Shown here in pieces: positions 16,432-24,580 of a stretch of DNA of 64,000 nucleotides (positions are counted from its first letter, which is position 1; each line of letters opens with the position of its first letter). Where the stretch lies: contig NZ_JAHDTI010000010.1 of assembly GCF_018531495.1 (NCBI RefSeq), forward strand, positions 248,001 to 312,000, in the 5' to 3' direction. A program made the translations under genes and the position numbers. The DNA is from Nonomuraea sediminis. Lineage in GTDB: Bacteria; Actinomycetota; Actinomycetes; Streptosporangiales; Streptosporangiaceae. The notes under the pieces were generated by a model. It saw only the letters and a program-made list of their open reading frames with translations, searched no databases and was not told the DNA's origin.

Positions 16432-17361
16432 ATGCAAGAGATCTGCGTCATCGGCGGCAGCCGGTACTTCGGCAAGCTCCTGGTCCAGCGGCTGCATGCC
16501 GCGGGACACCGGGTCACTGTGGTCAACCGCGGCTCCACCCCGCCGCCCCACGGTGTCGAGCACCTCGTCGCCGACCGCAACGACGAGGCCGCCCTCACCG
16601 CCGCCATCGGTTCCCGCACCTTCGACGTTGTCGTCGACCAGGTCTGCTACACCCCCGTGCAGGCCGCGATCGCCGCCCGCGCCTTTCACGGTCGTACCCG
16701 GCGTCTCGTCATGACGTCAACGATCGAGGTGTACGACCCGGCGACCGCCGCGCTGCCGTCCGTCCCGCATGGCACCGCGGTGCCGGAAGGGATCGTGGAC
16801 CCGGCCGCCTGGCTGGTTCGGATGGACCTGCCCTGGCACGACGACGCCTACCTGGAGGCCCACTACGCCGAGGGCAAGCGCCAGGCGGAGGCCGTCTTCG
16901 CCCGGGACGGCGGGTTCGACTTCGCCTCCGTGCGCAGCGCCCACGTGCTCGGCGGCGGCGCGCAGGAGTTCACCGGCCGGCTGGCGCACTACGTCGAGCG
17001 CATCGCCCGCGACGAGGAGATCGCCGTGCACGCCGAGGCGCTGCCCACCGTCTTCATCCACTACGAGGAGCTGGCGGACCTGCTGCTGTGGGCGGCCACG
17101 ACCGCCGGCTTCACCGGTCCGATCAACGCCTGCTCCGACGGCCTGCTCGACGTACGCGACCTGGCCTCGGCCATCGCCGCCCAGACCCGGCGTGAGCCCG
17201 TGTACCGCGTCGTCGGCGCGGGCGAGACGGCCTCGCCGTTCTCCTTCGACCGCCACTACGCCATGAGCAATGCCCGCGCGAAGGAGCTGGGCTTCGGCTT
17301 CGCCCGCACCGCGGACTGGCTGCCCGGCGCCGTCGCCGAAGCCATCACCCCTACTGCCTGA
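16432..17361 (+). CDS. NAD-dependent epimerase/dehydratase family protein
   Basis: A 309-residue short-chain dehydrogenase-like sugar-nucleotide epimerase or reductase. The Rossmann loop is slightly unusual (EICVIGGSRYFGKLLVQRL), as in the isoflavone reductase and CSP41-like subgroup. It continues with NRGSTPPP and an AHYAEGKRQAEAVF segment in which the catalytic Tyr-Lys spacing is retained. I start at the ATG at 16432, preceded by GGATGGGGG; the frame is open from 16405. It is followed 14 bp later by the aldo/keto reductase, so the two form an operon divergent from LysR. Confidence 0.85.
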   Translation: MQEICVIGGSRYFGKLLVQRLHAAGHRVTVVNRGSTPPPHGVEHLVADRNDEAALTAAIGSRTFDVVVDQVCYTPVQAAIAARAFHGRTRRLVMTSTIEVYDPATAALPSVPHGTAVPEGIVDPAAWLVRMDLPWHDDAYLEAHYAEGKRQAEAVFARDGGFDFASVRSAHVLGGGAQEFTGRLAHYVERIARDEEIAVHAEALPTVFIHYEELADLLLWAATTAGFTGPINACSDGLLDVRDLASAIAAQTRREPVYRVVGAGETASPFSFDRHYAMSNARAKELGFGFARTADWLPGAVAEAITPTA

Positions 17362-17375
17362 GGAACAGACCTGCC

Positions 17376-18260
17376 ATGCAGTACCGCACCATCGGAGACA
17401 CCGCCGTCAGCGCCGTCGGCCTGGGCGCGATGCCGCTGTCCATCGAGCACCGCCCCGACGAGGCGCGGGCCGTCGCCACCATCCACGCCGCCCTCGACGC
17501 CGGGGTCACGCTCATCGACACCGCCGACAGCTACCACTGGCACGCCGGCGAGACCGGCCACAACGAGCTGCTTGTCGCCCGAGCCCTGGCCGGCTACGGC
17601 GGCGACACCTCCGGCGTCCTGGTCGCCACCAAGGGCGGCCGCGGTCGCCCCGGCGACGGCAGCTGGACGGTCACCGGCAGCCCCGCCCACCTCAAGCGCG
17701 CCGCCGAGGCTTCCAGGCGCCGGCTGGGCGTCGAGGCCATCGGCCTGTACCAGTTGCACAAGCCGGACCCGGCCGTGCCCTGGGCCGACTCCGTCGGCGC
17801 GCTGCGCGAGTTGCTCGACGCCGGCACGATCCGTGCCGCCGGGATCTCCAATGTGACCACTGACGAGATCCGCGAGGCGCACGCGATCCTCGGCGACGGG
17901 CTCGTGTCGGTGCAGAACCAGTACTCGCCCGCCGTGCGCACCAGCGAGGCGGAGCTACAGCTGAGCGCACAGCTGGGCCTGGCCTTCCTGCCCTGGAGCC
18001 CGCTGGGCGGCATCTCCCGCAGCTCCCTCGACGGGCCCTCGGGCCCGACCTCGGCGGGCACCGCGTTCCACCGGATCGCGGCGGTCCACGGTGTCAGCCC
18101 GCAGCAGATCGCCCTGGCCTGGCTGCTGTCCCGCTCCCCGACGGTGATCCCGCTGCCGGGAGCCAGCCGTCCGGCCTCCATCCAGGACTCTGCCCGGGCC
18201 GCGGAACTCAAGCTGAGCGAGGCAGAGCTGTCCCAGCTCGAGGACGCCCTGCCAAGCTGA
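17376..18260 (+). CDS. Aldo/keto reductase
   Basis: A 294-residue NADPH-dependent TIM-barrel oxidoreductase. The catalytic aspartate and tyrosine are in LIDTADSYHWHAG near residue 50, a lysine follows in VATKGG, and the histidine in YQLHKPDP completes the tetrad. The cofactor region IPLPGASRPASI is near residue 265. It is the second gene of the epimerase operon and is probably induced by the divergent LysR protein. The natural substrate cannot be predicted; the family reduces sugars, ketones and quinones. Confidence 0.92.
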   Translation: MQYRTIGDTAVSAVGLGAMPLSIEHRPDEARAVATIHAALDAGVTLIDTADSYHWHAGETGHNELLVARALAGYGGDTSGVLVATKGGRGRPGDGSWTVTGSPAHLKRAAEASRRRLGVEAIGLYQLHKPDPAVPWADSVGALRELLDAGTIRAAGISNVTTDEIREAHAILGDGLVSVQNQYSPAVRTSEAELQLSAQLGLAFLPWSPLGGISRSSLDGPSGPTSAGTAFHRIAAVHGVSPQQIALAWLLSRSPTVIPLPGASRPASIQDSARAAELKLSEAELSQLEDALPS

Positions 18261-18322
18261 ACCGACGCCGCACGACCGTGACCCTGGACCGCCGGTTGCC
18301 GCCGTGCAAGCGCGCCGGCGAC

Positions 18323-18640
18323 CGCCGTGCCACGTCTCGCCGACCCGGCGCGAGAGACGGGCCGTACTCCGGGCCGCGTTTCGCCTCTCAGCCGTCGGGG
18401 CGCGTCCCCGGAGTGCCGGTGGCGCGCCATACGAAGGCGCCGGTGGCCCGTCATACGAGCGCGCCAATGGTCGCCGTGCCACGTCTCGCCGGCCCGGCGC
18501 GGGAGGGGGCCCGTGCTCCGGGCCGCGTTTCGGTCGTCGGGGCGCGTTTCCGGAGTGCCAGTGGTCCGTCGTACGAGGATGCCGATGGCCGCCGTGTCTC
18601 GGAGCACGTCGCAGGAGTGGCGGTGCGCGCCGTATGAGGA
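18323..18640. repeat. 149-bp tandem duplication related to the B modules
   Basis: The gene-free stretch 18261-18690 contains two adjacent units starting at 18323 and 18472. Both open with CGCCGTGCCACGTCTCGCC and continue with CCGGGCCGCGTTTCG and GGGGCGCGT words. A third partial start appears near 18589. The opening word is close to the core of the 64-bp B module (CCGTACAACGTCTCGCC) found around the recombinase, so this is probably a divergent branch of the same family. Confidence 0.6.
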
Positions 18641-18690
18641 TGCAGCGTCTCGGGGGGACGGCGTAGGCGGGGTGGGCGGGGTCGTGTGGA

Positions 18691-19002
18691 TCAGGGGGAA
18701 TGGGTGGAGACGAAGGTGTAGGACTCGGCCAGGAGGGGTTCCCAGGAGGCTTGGGTGGTGATGGCTACCCATTCGCGCATCTTGCGGTTGCCGGAGGTGA
18801 AGATGTGGGCTTCGCCGTCGGTGACCAGGGCGGTGACGCGAGCGGCCGGGAGTTTGAGTATGAGCCGGTCCTGGGAGACGAAGGCGAAGAACTTGCCGTT
18901 GACCTTGAGGCCTTCGGCGTGCAGCATGCGCCCGGTGCTCACCGCGGGCCTGATGAGGTATTCCTGCATCAGGTCATCGAAGAGCTCCTGTGTGGTTGCC
19001 AT
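18691..19002 (-). CDS. TfoX/Sxy N-terminal domain protein
   Basis: A 103-residue protein that matches the small TfoX-N fold: GLKVNGKFFAFVSQDRLILKLP, a central loop and the C-terminal REWVAITTQASWEPLLAESY helix. Stand-alone versions are common in actinobacteria and have no established role, despite the competence regulator name. A GGAGGGAAC ribosome site precedes the ATG. The start overlaps the 3' end of the upstream AlkZ-like gene by 34 bp, so they are probably translationally coupled. Confidence 0.72.
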   Translation of the reverse strand: MATTQELFDDLMQEYLIRPAVSTGRMLHAEGLKVNGKFFAFVSQDRLILKLPAARVTALVTDGEAHIFTSGNRKMREWVAITTQASWEPLLAESYTFVSTHSP

Positions 19003-20054
19003 GCGATGTTCCCTCCAGACACGCCCGCGAACGCCAGCAGCCGCTCCCCCTCGGCGGCCAGTTCGTCCATCGCCGCAGGGGGCAAGGGGTGGAAGGGCCG
19101 GAGGGTCAGCGTGGCCTCCTTAAGGTCCCACATGCCACCGACAATTCCGTCGACCAGGAACGTGGGGTACACCATCGAGCCGACGCAGATCTCCTTGCGC
19201 TGATCCGTGGTCATCAGCCGGGAGCGGTCGTGGAAGGCCACGATGAGGTTGTCGAAGTAGGGCAGGAACCGGACTGGCGCGGGGGCGTCGGCGGAGGCCA
19301 GCGGCGCATCGGGCAGGTCATACAGGACACGTCCAGAAATATCGTGGTAATGGCGGAGCTGCATCCCCTCGACGACGGACCGCAGCCGCGTCAGGCCCGA
19401 CCACGCCTGGATGTCCATGACACTGGCCGGCCCGAAGGCCGCCAGGTAGCGCACGACCAGCCGCTCGACGGATGGCGACGCCGACAGCGACCGCCCGAGC
19501 CACTCCTCGGCCAGCGTGAAGGGCGTACCGCCGCCCCGGTTCCAGATCCCGGACGGAGGCGTGTGGATCACCGCGAGCAGCGCCTGCACCGACCACCCGA
19601 GCGCCGCCGGATCCACCGAGGGCCACTGCGGCGCCAGCAGGTCGCGCAGCTGGGTGCGGGTCAGCGTCCGCCCCCGCAGGTGCTCGCGCGCCGCCCGCGC
19701 CAACTCGGCCAGGTCGACCGAGCGGGTCTCCTTGCCGAAGGCCGCCTGCCGCCCCTTGCCGAGGCGTTCCTGCATCAGCGGCCGCACCCACAGGTAGTCC
19801 TCGGCCCCGACCAGGTGCTGGGTGCCGCGCAGGAGCCCGCCCCGCACGACCTGCTTGCCGTACAGCAGGTCGATCAGCTCGTCCTGGGTGAAGGACGACA
19901 GTCGCGTCCACAGCCCGACATAGGGGGCGTTGGTGTCCTGGGCCTGCAGCGCGACGAGGCGCTCGACGGCGGCCATCGGCGACAGGTCCGCGCGGCGCAG
20001 CAGCAGCTGCCGTTCCAGCGTGGTGCGGTTGAGGGTGCGGGTGCTCAGCTCCAT
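18969..20054 (-). CDS. AlkZ-like winged-helix DNA glycosylase family (paralogue 2)
   Basis: A 361-residue HTH_42 family protein. The catalytic-type QxQ motif is intact in ERLVALQAQDTNAPYVGLW near residue 30. The rest shows the winged-helix repeats, RGTQHLVGAEDY, the YLAAFGPASVMDIQAWSG segment and the terminal FLPYFDNLIVAFHDRSR barrel. AlkZ uses this fold to excise bulky or crosslinked bases, and resistance to DNA-damaging metabolites is a known role. The start at 20054 matches the conserved RTLNRTTLERQLLL beginning. It overlaps the TfoX-like gene downstream. Confidence 0.87.
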   Translation of the reverse strand: MELSTRTLNRTTLERQLLLRRADLSPMAAVERLVALQAQDTNAPYVGLWTRLSSFTQDELIDLLYGKQVVRGGLLRGTQHLVGAEDYLWVRPLMQERLGKGRQAAFGKETRSVDLAELARAAREHLRGRTLTRTQLRDLLAPQWPSVDPAALGWSVQALLAVIHTPPSGIWNRGGGTPFTLAEEWLGRSLSASPSVERLVVRYLAAFGPASVMDIQAWSGLTRLRSVVEGMQLRHYHDISGRVLYDLPDAPLASADAPAPVRFLPYFDNLIVAFHDRSRLMTTDQRKEICVGSMVYPTFLVDGIVGGMWDLKEATLTLRPFHPLPPAAMDELAAEGERLLAFAGVSGGNIAWQPHRSSSMT

Positions 20055-20086
20055 GCTGCGAACGCTACGGCCTATCGCGGCAAGGT

Positions 20087-21499
20087 TCATTCCGCGATGA
20101 GCAGCAGCTCGTCGAGTGACGAGCGCAGGTATCCGGTCAGCTCCCAGGCGTCGGGCACCATCTCCCGGTCGGTGACGACGCCGATGTCCAGGGACCCGTT
20201 GTAGGAGAAGGCGGTGATGTTGACCCCGCCGCTCACGTCGGTGATCACCGAGACCGGGTAGTGGGTCAGCAGCCGCGCCCCGCACACGTACAGCGGGAAC
20301 TGCGGCCCCGGCACGTTGGAGATGGCCACGTTGATCGGCGGCGCCGTCTGCCCGACCAGCCCGAAGGCCGAGCGCGAGGCCAGCCCCATGAGCGCGGCGG
20401 GCATCGACTCGCTGAACTCCCGCAGCCACCGGGCGGGCGCCAGCGAGAACCGCTCCTTGATCCGCTGCATGGCCTGCCGTACCTGCCGCAGCCGCTCGAC
20501 GGGATCGTCCACCTGTACGGCCAGCGGCGCGGTCATGAAGGCGACCTGGTTGCCGCCGCCGACGCCCGCCTCCCGCAGCGAGAACGGGATGCCCGCCACC
20601 AGCGGCTGAGCCGGGACACCGCCGTGGGCGGCCAGCCAGCGCCGCAGCGCCCCCGCGCACACCGCCATCACCACGTCGTTGACCGTCGCCTCGAACGCCT
20701 TGCGCACCAGCTTGATCTCATCCAGCGGCAGCGACACGAACGCGAAACGCCGGTGCGCCGAGACGGGACCGCTGAAGGGCGTGCGCGGCGCGGGCAGCGA
20801 CGGCAGCCCGGGCGCCTCCCCCGACCCGGCCAGGCGTCTGGCCAGCCCGGACACCAGCCGCGTGCCGGGCATCCAGGACACCACCGGGATCTCGTCCAGA
20901 TGCGGTAATGCCCGGGCGGCGAAGCGGACGGCCTGGGCGGGGTTGGCGCCCAGCCGGATGAGGGCCCGCCCGAGCATCTCGAGCCGGTCGGGCGGCGGCT
21001 CGTCGCGTTCAGGCTCACCGTCGCGCAGCGCGGGCACGGGGGTGAGGTCGAGCAGCGCGGCCAGCACGTCTGCCCCGCCGACGCCGTCGACGGCGGCGTG
21101 GTGGATCTTGGTGTAGAGGCCCATGCGGCCGCCGGACAGGCCGTGGATCAGGTCGATCTCCCACAGCGGCCGGTTGCGGTCGAGCCGCCGGGCGTGCAGG
21201 CGGGAGATCTGCTCGGCCAGTTGCCGGTCGTCGCCGGGCGGCGGCAGCCCGATCTCGCGCACGTGGTAGTCGAGGTCGAGGTCGTCCTCCTGCACCCAGT
21301 AGGGGTGGTCGAGTCCGAAGGGGACGGGCGCGAGTTTGCGCCGCATCGCGGGGACGTGGGGCAGGCGCTGTTCGAGCAGCGCCTGCAGGTCGCTGCGGTT
21401 GACGTCGCCCTCCAGGATGGCCAGCCCGGCGATGTTGGCCACGTTGGTGGCGGTCTCGAAGTGAAGGAACTGGGCGTCCAGGGGGGTCAGCTGCGGCAT
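20087..21499 (-). CDS. Wax ester synthase/diacylglycerol acyltransferase
   Basis: A 470-residue WS/DGAT enzyme that transfers acyl-CoA chains to diacylglycerol or fatty alcohols to make storage lipid. The catalytic HHxxxDG motif is in KIHHAAVDGVGG near residue 135. The conserved PLW (NRPLWEIDLI), ND (TVNDVVMAV) and C-terminal ISNVPGPQ motifs are also present. Length is typical of actinobacterial members. It lies 32 bp upstream of the second AlkZ-like gene and 29 bp downstream of the third, all on one strand. Confidence 0.93.
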   Translation of the reverse strand: MPQLTPLDAQFLHFETATNVANIAGLAILEGDVNRSDLQALLEQRLPHVPAMRRKLAPVPFGLDHPYWVQEDDLDLDYHVREIGLPPPGDDRQLAEQISRLHARRLDRNRPLWEIDLIHGLSGGRMGLYTKIHHAAVDGVGGADVLAALLDLTPVPALRDGEPERDEPPPDRLEMLGRALIRLGANPAQAVRFAARALPHLDEIPVVSWMPGTRLVSGLARRLAGSGEAPGLPSLPAPRTPFSGPVSAHRRFAFVSLPLDEIKLVRKAFEATVNDVVMAVCAGALRRWLAAHGGVPAQPLVAGIPFSLREAGVGGGNQVAFMTAPLAVQVDDPVERLRQVRQAMQRIKERFSLAPARWLREFSESMPAALMGLASRSAFGLVGQTAPPINVAISNVPGPQFPLYVCGARLLTHYPVSVITDVSGGVNITAFSYNGSLDIGVVTDREMVPDAWELTGYLRSSLDELLLIAE

Positions 21500-21528
21500 G
21501 GGGCACCTCCGCCACGAACAAACCAGAC

Positions 21529-22578
21529 TCAGCCCACCACTTCAAGGCCGAAGTCGGCGGCGTCGGGCTCGGCGAAGCGCAGCGCGCGCAGCCCCTCCTC
21601 CTCCAGGTCGGCGACCTTGACCGGCACGAACGGCGTCAGCAGCAGCCTGGCCTTCTTGCCCGAGCGTTTGATCTGCCAGGTGCCCGCCGCGAACCCGTCG
21701 ACCAGGAACACCGCCCTGACCCGCAGGTTCTTGGTGGTGACCTCGCCCTTGAAGGCGTCGTCGAGCACCCGGGTGCGGTCGGCGTGGCCGAGCACCAGGT
21801 TGTCGAAATCGGGCAGGAACCGCACAGGAGCGGGCACGTCGCCGCCGGGCCGCGGCGCGCCGGGCAGGTCGAACAGCTCCCGCCCCGCCGAGTCCTGCAG
21901 GGCCACGAGCCGGTCGCGCATGCCGTACACGATCTTCTTCATGGCGCCGACGCCGGAGAAGGCCTGCACGTCGGCGGCGGTGGCGGGGCCGAAGGCGGCC
22001 AGGTAGCGCTCGACGAAGGCCTCCAGGTCGGGCGCGGCCATCGGCACCCCGGGCAGACCGAAGGCCGACTCGCGCGGGAACCCCCACCGGTCGTCGGTGG
22101 GCACCATGACCAGCGGCGTCAGCATCCGCACCGCGTAGCCGAGCGCGCGGTCGTAGGCGTCGGGGAACTCCTCCTGCAGCCGGGGCCGCAGCTCGTTGAA
22201 GGTGTGCGGCCGCTCGGCCAGCAGGCGCAGCGCGGCCTGCACCACGGCGTCGGAGTCGAGCTCGTCGAAGCGGCGCATGGCGGCCTCCAGCATCGTCTGA
22301 AGGACAGGCCGGAACAGCGCGAAATCCTCGGCGAGCGCCATGTGCAGGGTGCCGCGGAACAGGGTGCCGCGCACCACCTGGCCGGAATGCAGCGCGCCGT
22401 GCAGATCCTCCCGCTCGAAGGAGGACAGGCGGGCTGCCAGCGCCAGGTAGGGCGGGCGCGGCTCCTGCGCCTGCAGCGCGACCAGCCGCCGCACCGCCGA
22501 CGGCACGTCCAGCTCGTGCCGCTCGAGCAGCAGCTGGCGGGCGAGGGTGGCGCGGTTGAGGTCCCTGAGCGTGAGCAT
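21529..22578 (-). CDS. AlkZ-like winged-helix DNA glycosylase family (paralogue 3)
   Basis: About 349 residues of the HTH_42 family, closely similar in layout to the protein at 18969-20054. The QxQ motif is intact in RRLVALQAQEPRPPYLAL, followed by RGTLFRGTLHMALAEDF, YLAAFGPATAADVQAFSG and the FLPDFDNLVLGHADRTR barrel. I start at the ATG that gives LTLRDLNRATL, matching paralogue 2; an in-frame ATG lies nine bases upstream and the frame is open to 22608. It is divergent from the cysteine desulfurase-like gene with only about 30 bp between. Confidence 0.87.
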   Translation of the reverse strand: MLTLRDLNRATLARQLLLERHELDVPSAVRRLVALQAQEPRPPYLALAARLSSFEREDLHGALHSGQVVRGTLFRGTLHMALAEDFALFRPVLQTMLEAAMRRFDELDSDAVVQAALRLLAERPHTFNELRPRLQEEFPDAYDRALGYAVRMLTPLVMVPTDDRWGFPRESAFGLPGVPMAAPDLEAFVERYLAAFGPATAADVQAFSGVGAMKKIVYGMRDRLVALQDSAGRELFDLPGAPRPGGDVPAPVRFLPDFDNLVLGHADRTRVLDDAFKGEVTTKNLRVRAVFLVDGFAAGTWQIKRSGKKARLLLTPFVPVKVADLEEEGLRALRFAEPDAADFGLEVVG

Positions 22579-22610
22579 GAGGCCCATCCAACCAGGGGAG
22601 GCTGACAAGT

Positions 22611-23801
22611 ATGCGTTTCCCCATTGAAGAGGTTCGCGCCGCTTATCCAGCTCTGTCCGACGGCTACGCCTACCTCGACGGCGCGGCCGGAACCCAGACC
22701 CCGACCCCGGTGATCGAGGCCATCGCCCGCGCCTACCGCGAGGGCATCGGCAACGTCGGCGGCGCCTTCCCTGCCAGCGGGCGCTCCGACGCCATCGTCG
22801 CCGAGGCCCGCAGGGCCGTGGCCGACCTGGTCGGCGGCGACCCGCGCGGCGTGATCCTCGGGCCGAACATGACCACGCTCACCTACCGCCTCTCGCGCGC
22901 CCTGGTCGGCCCCGGCGACGAGGTGGTGCTGTCGCGGCTCGACCACGACGCCAACGTGCGGCCCTGGGTGCAGACCGGCGCCACGATCCGCTGGGCCGAG
23001 GTGGACACCGTCACCGGCGAGCTGCCGGTCGAGCAGTACGGCGAGCTGATCGGCCCGCGCACCAAGCTGGTCGCGGTGACCGCGGCGAGCAACGTGCTCG
23101 GCACCCGCCCCGACGTGGCCGCCATCACCGACCTCGCGCACCGGGCGGGCGCGCTGACCTACGTCGACGGCGTGCACGCCACCGCACACGGCCCGGTCGA
23201 CGTGCGCGAGCTTGGCGCCGACTTCTACGCCACCAGCGCCTACAAGTGGTCGGGCCCGCACATCGGCGCCGTGATCGCCGACCCGGCGCTGCTGGAGACC
23301 GTCCGCCCGGACAAGCTGGCCTCCTCCTCAGACGAGGTGCCCGAACGGTTCGAATGGGGCACCAGCGCCTTCGCCGACCTGGCCGGGGTGGCCGCCGCCG
23401 TCGACCATCTGGCGGGCCTCGTCGAAGCGTCCGGGACGCGGCGCGAGCGGCTGCTGGCCTCGATGGCCGCCGCGGAGGCCCACGAGCTGGCCCTGTTCGA
23501 CCTGCTGATCGAGGGCCTGCAGACCTTGCCGCACGTCACGCTGTACGGCAAGCCGGCGCGGCGCACGGCCACCGCCTACTTCACCGTGGCAGGCCGCACG
23601 CCACGCGAGGTTGCCGAGCATCTGGCCGGGCTCGGGGTGAACGTGTGGAACGGCCACAACTACGCCTGGGAGCTGACCGGCGCGCTGGGCATCCGCGAGA
23701 CGGGTTCGGCCGTGCGCGCCGGGCTGGTCCACTACAACGACGCCTCGGACGTGGAGCGGCTCCTCGAAGGCGTCAGATCCATCCCTCGATCGAGGCCATG
23801 A
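22611..23801 (+). CDS. Cysteine desulfurase-like aminotransferase class V
   Basis: A 396-residue PLP enzyme of the aminotransferase V/SufS fold. The PLP lysine is in ATSAYKWSGPHIG near residue 210, and the cofactor aspartate is in YVDGVHATAHG. The N-terminal AYLDGAAGTQTP and AASNVLGTRPD segments place it in the cysteine desulfurase-like VC1184-type subfamily rather than true SufS or IscS. No Suf or Isc genes lie nearby, so an Fe-S assembly role is unsupported. Its 3' end overlaps that of the convergent hydrolase by 29 bp. Confidence 0.86.
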   Translation: MRFPIEEVRAAYPALSDGYAYLDGAAGTQTPTPVIEAIARAYREGIGNVGGAFPASGRSDAIVAEARRAVADLVGGDPRGVILGPNMTTLTYRLSRALVGPGDEVVLSRLDHDANVRPWVQTGATIRWAEVDTVTGELPVEQYGELIGPRTKLVAVTAASNVLGTRPDVAAITDLAHRAGALTYVDGVHATAHGPVDVRELGADFYATSAYKWSGPHIGAVIADPALLETVRPDKLASSSDEVPERFEWGTSAFADLAGVAAAVDHLAGLVEASGTRRERLLASMAAAEAHELALFDLLIEGLQTLPHVTLYGKPARRTATAYFTVAGRTPREVAEHLAGLGVNVWNGHNYAWELTGALGIRETGSAVRAGLVHYNDASDVERLLEGVRSIPRSRP

Positions 23802-24465
23802 AGCCGGCGAAGTCGTCGCGGTGCACGCAGTGGCCGGCACCCTTGACCGTGCGGATCTCGAAGCCGCGCCGCGACAGTTCGTCGGCCGCGTCCGGCTTGA
23901 TGGTCAGGCTGGGGTCCGCCAGCTGCACCAGCGACGGCACGATGGCGGTCCGGGGCAGGTAGTCGCCGTCGAAGCCGCGCACGCCGTCCAGGAACGTGGG
24001 GTCGAACAGGGCGAACCCCGCCAGTTCGGCCTCCACGTCGGCCTGCGACCAGCGCGGGTTCATGGTCTTGACGCTGTCCTCGGTGGCGGTGGTGACCATG
24101 TGCTTCATGAAGGCCATCGCCTCGGCGGGGACGGCGTCGAGGGTGAAACCGGGGTCGGAGTAGACGGCCTTGCTGGGCCGCAGCCGCTCGACGGCCAGCG
24201 CCAGCGACAGCCCGCCGAGCGAGTGGCCGATCGCGACGTCGGCGCCCTGGGGCAGGTTCTCGGCCAGGTCGTCACCGAGCAGCTCGGCCTGGTACTCGCC
24301 GCGCGGGCTGAGGCCGTGGCCGCGCAGGTCCGGTGCGACGACGCGGTAGCCGCGGGCGATCAGCTCGTCCTCGACGGCGTGCCAGGTGCGGTGGTCGGAC
24401 ATGCCGCCGTGGATGAGCAGCGCCACCTTCTCGCCGTCGCCGCGCTCGTGCACGTTGAGCTTCAC
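23773..24465 (-). CDS. Alpha/beta hydrolase
   Basis: A 230-residue alpha/beta-fold hydrolase. LLIHGGMSDHRTWH forms the oxyanion loop, GHSLGG near residue 80 supplies the nucleophilic serine, and the catalytic histidine is in GAGHCVHRDD near the C-terminus. There is no signal peptide. It is convergent with the desulfurase-like gene and divergent from the acetolactate synthase-like gene. No substrate can be named. Confidence 0.9.
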   Translation of the reverse strand: MKLNVHERGDGEKVALLIHGGMSDHRTWHAVEDELIARGYRVVAPDLRGHGLSPRGEYQAELLGDDLAENLPQGADVAIGHSLGGLSLALAVERLRPSKAVYSDPGFTLDAVPAEAMAFMKHMVTTATEDSVKTMNPRWSQADVEAELAGFALFDPTFLDGVRGFDGDYLPRTAIVPSLVQLADPSLTIKPDAADELSRRGFEIRTVKGAGHCVHRDDFAGFMASIEGWI

Positions 24466-24580
24466 GGAATTACCTCCTCAGGGTTTATACGTATAACCGA
24501 ACCTTACTCTGCCGAGGAATGAACTGCGCCCCGCCGGTGCTGTGCAGGAGCGCAACGTTCCTGAGGAAAGGCTTGTCACC

